A stretch of DNA of 6,010 bases from Verrucomicrobiia bacterium (GTDB lineage: Bacteria > Verrucomicrobiota > Verrucomicrobiae > Limisphaerales > UBA11358): NCBI GenBank assembly GCA_030042375.1, contig JASHZU010000457.1:1-6010 (forward strand), read 5' to 3'. The translations under genes and the position numbers were made by a program. This document shows, piece by piece, positions 4,800-6,010 of this stretch; within the stretch, counting starts at the first letter, position 1; each line of letters starts with the position of its first letter. A model generated the notes under the pieces. It made no database searches. It was not told where the DNA came from and was given only the letters and a program-made list of their open reading frames with translations.

Positions 4800-6010
4800 A
4801 TGAACGAATCGGGATCGCCGGACAATTTAGATGCACCGGCCAAAATCGCGGAGGATAGTCCTTACGCTCTCTTTCGGAACCGCGATTTTTCCCTTTATCT
4901 CATCGGCCGGTTTATTGCCGTGTTTGGCCAGCAGATGCTTTCGGTGGCCGTGGATTGGGACATTTACGCGCGCACGCATTCGGCCCTGCCGCTCGCTTTC
5001 GTCGGCCTTTCCCAGATGGTTTCCATTGTTCTTTGTACGCTTCCCGCGGGTTATATCGCCGATAATTTCAACCGCAAACGCGTCATCCTGTTGACGACTT
5101 TCCTGGTTGCCATGGGAGCTTCCAGCCTCGCGTTCGTTTCCGCGCACAGCGCGCCCCTCATCTATATTTACGTTTGCCTCATCATCGTGGGAGCGGCCAA
5201 AACCGTCCTCTGGCCGGCGAATGCCTCTTTCCTGCCGCATTTAGTCACGCGCGAACAACTTCCCCGCGCCATTGCCTTCAATACCGGCGCCTTTCAACTC
5301 GCGGTCATGCTCGGCCTGGCGGCTGGCGGCGAATTCGTGGCCCATGGAGGCCTTCCCTGGATTGTTTATGTCATCACCGCCCTGACTTCGCTCAGCTATT
5401 TTGTCATGACCTCCTTTATCCGCCGCGAACATAAAGTCGCTATGCGCCAGCCCTTTTCGCTGGAAATCCTCAGCGCCGGCGTTCATTTTATTTTTGAAAA
5501 TAAAATCATCCTGGGCGTCATCAGCCTGGATTTATTTGCCGTGCTGCTCGGCGGCGCCTCATCTCTCTATCCCATCTTTGCCCGGGACGTGCTGCAAACC
5601 TCCAGCGCCTACGGCTTTCTCAACGCCGTCATGCCGATTGGTGCGGTTCTTTGCACACTCTACGTGGCGCACCACCCGCCGATGCAAAATGCCGGGCGTA
5701 CCATGCTCCTCTCGGTCGCCGTCTTTGGCGTGGCGACGATTGCTTTTGGCGTGGGCAACCAAAAATGTTTCGGCCCGGCCATTCCGAACGCTGTCTGGCT
5801 TTGGTTTGCCGCGCTGATGATGTTAATCCGCGGCGCCGTGGACAACGTCAGCGTTGTGGTCCGGCAAACGCTTGTGCAATTGCTCACGCCGGATGAAAAA
5901 CGCGGGCGCGTTTCTGCCATCAACAGCCTCTTCATCGGCACCTCCAATGAGCTCGGCGGGTTCGTGTCCGGTTTCTTCGCCTGGCTCTTTGGCCAGGCCA
6001 TGGGCCATTC
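4800..6010 (+). CDS. MFS transporter, DHA3/MFS_3-like exporter, cut at right edge
   Basis: An open frame starts at ATG 4800 and continues without a stop to the end of the window, giving 403 residues; the 3' end is missing. The protein is a multi-spanning inner membrane carrier. After a polar N-terminal tail (1-20), it shows SPYALFRNRDFSLYLIGRFI, then VDWDIYARTHSALPLAFVGL (51-70), typical of the first two helices of MFS_3-type drug or siderophore exporters. MFS motif A follows between helices 2 and 3: GYIADNFNRKR, with G84, D88, R92 and K93. The late segment PDEKRGRVSAINSLFIGTSN and the following ELGGFVSG also fit this subgroup. Export driven by proton antiport is expected from the family; the substrate cannot be read from the sequence. 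The call of MFS exporter is firm, the subgroup fairly so. No Shine-Dalgarno sequence is seen. It faces away from the small membrane protein gene. Confidence 0.9.
   Translation, partial: MNESGSPDNLDAPAKIAEDSPYALFRNRDFSLYLIGRFIAVFGQQMLSVAVDWDIYARTHSALPLAFVGLSQMVSIVLCTLPAGYIADNFNRKRVILLTTFLVAMGASSLAFVSAHSAPLIYIYVCLIIVGAAKTVLWPANASFLPHLVTREQLPRAIAFNTGAFQLAVMLGLAAGGEFVAHGGLPWIVYVITALTSLSYFVMTSFIRREHKVAMRQPFSLEILSAGVHFIFENKIILGVISLDLFAVLLGGASSLYPIFARDVLQTSSAYGFLNAVMPIGAVLCTLYVAHHPPMQNAGRTMLLSVAVFGVATIAFGVGNQKCFGPAIPNAVWLWFAALMMLIRGAVDNVSVVVRQTLVQLLTPDEKRGRVSAINSLFIGTSNELGGFVSGFFAWLFGQAMGH

Noticed and set aside
4827..5486. - strand frames of 137 and 81 residues opposite the MFS gene
   Set aside because: The continuous + strand frame from 4800 to the right edge has motif A and membrane helices; the reverse products are charged shadows.

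Overview
The window looks like a piece of a bacterial chromosome of moderate-to-high GC. It carries five genes on the + strand and one small gene on the - strand, packed with intergenic gaps of about 25 to 90 bp. No rRNA, tRNA, CRISPR array, transposase or phage gene is visible. The combination of a one-protein squalene synthase, a secreted sulfatase-family protein, an extremely Pro/Ala-rich exported protein and start codons without clear Shine-Dalgarno sequences suggests a Verrucomicrobiota-type organism (Pedosphaera/Limisphaerales-like). That is inference from gene style, not a database match.

Layout. Bases 1-199 hold no convincing long gene. They contain an imperfect inverted repeat (4-40) and a good -10 box (115-120) upstream of the first gene. 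200-1228 is a squalene/phytoene synthase family enzyme, most like squalene synthase. 1264-1992 encodes an exported protein with a signal peptide, a long Pro/Ala linker and a short helical C-terminal tail resembling a SHOCT motif. A hairpin at 2021-2040 probably ends that transcript. 2083-3384 is diaminopimelate decarboxylase (lysA). 3422-4534 encodes a secreted sulfatase-fold protein in which nearly every catalytic and metal-binding residue has been replaced and the C-terminal subdomain is missing. 4560-4709 on the - strand is a 49-residue single-pass membrane protein. 4710-4799 is the gap between that gene and a divergent MFS exporter, which starts at 4800 and runs off the right edge.

The genes do not form one pathway. 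They touch isoprenoid/hopanoid or carotenoid precursor synthesis, lysine and peptidoglycan precursor synthesis (the last step to L-lysine), an apparently non-catalytic exported sulfatase homologue, and membrane export. The four genes from 200 to 4534 are co-directional with short gaps, so some co-transcription is possible, but the hairpin after the second gene argues for a break before lysA. The most notable items are the systematically altered sulfatase, the small membrane protein easily missed by length cut-offs, and the Pro/Ala-rich exported protein with its SHOCT-like tail.
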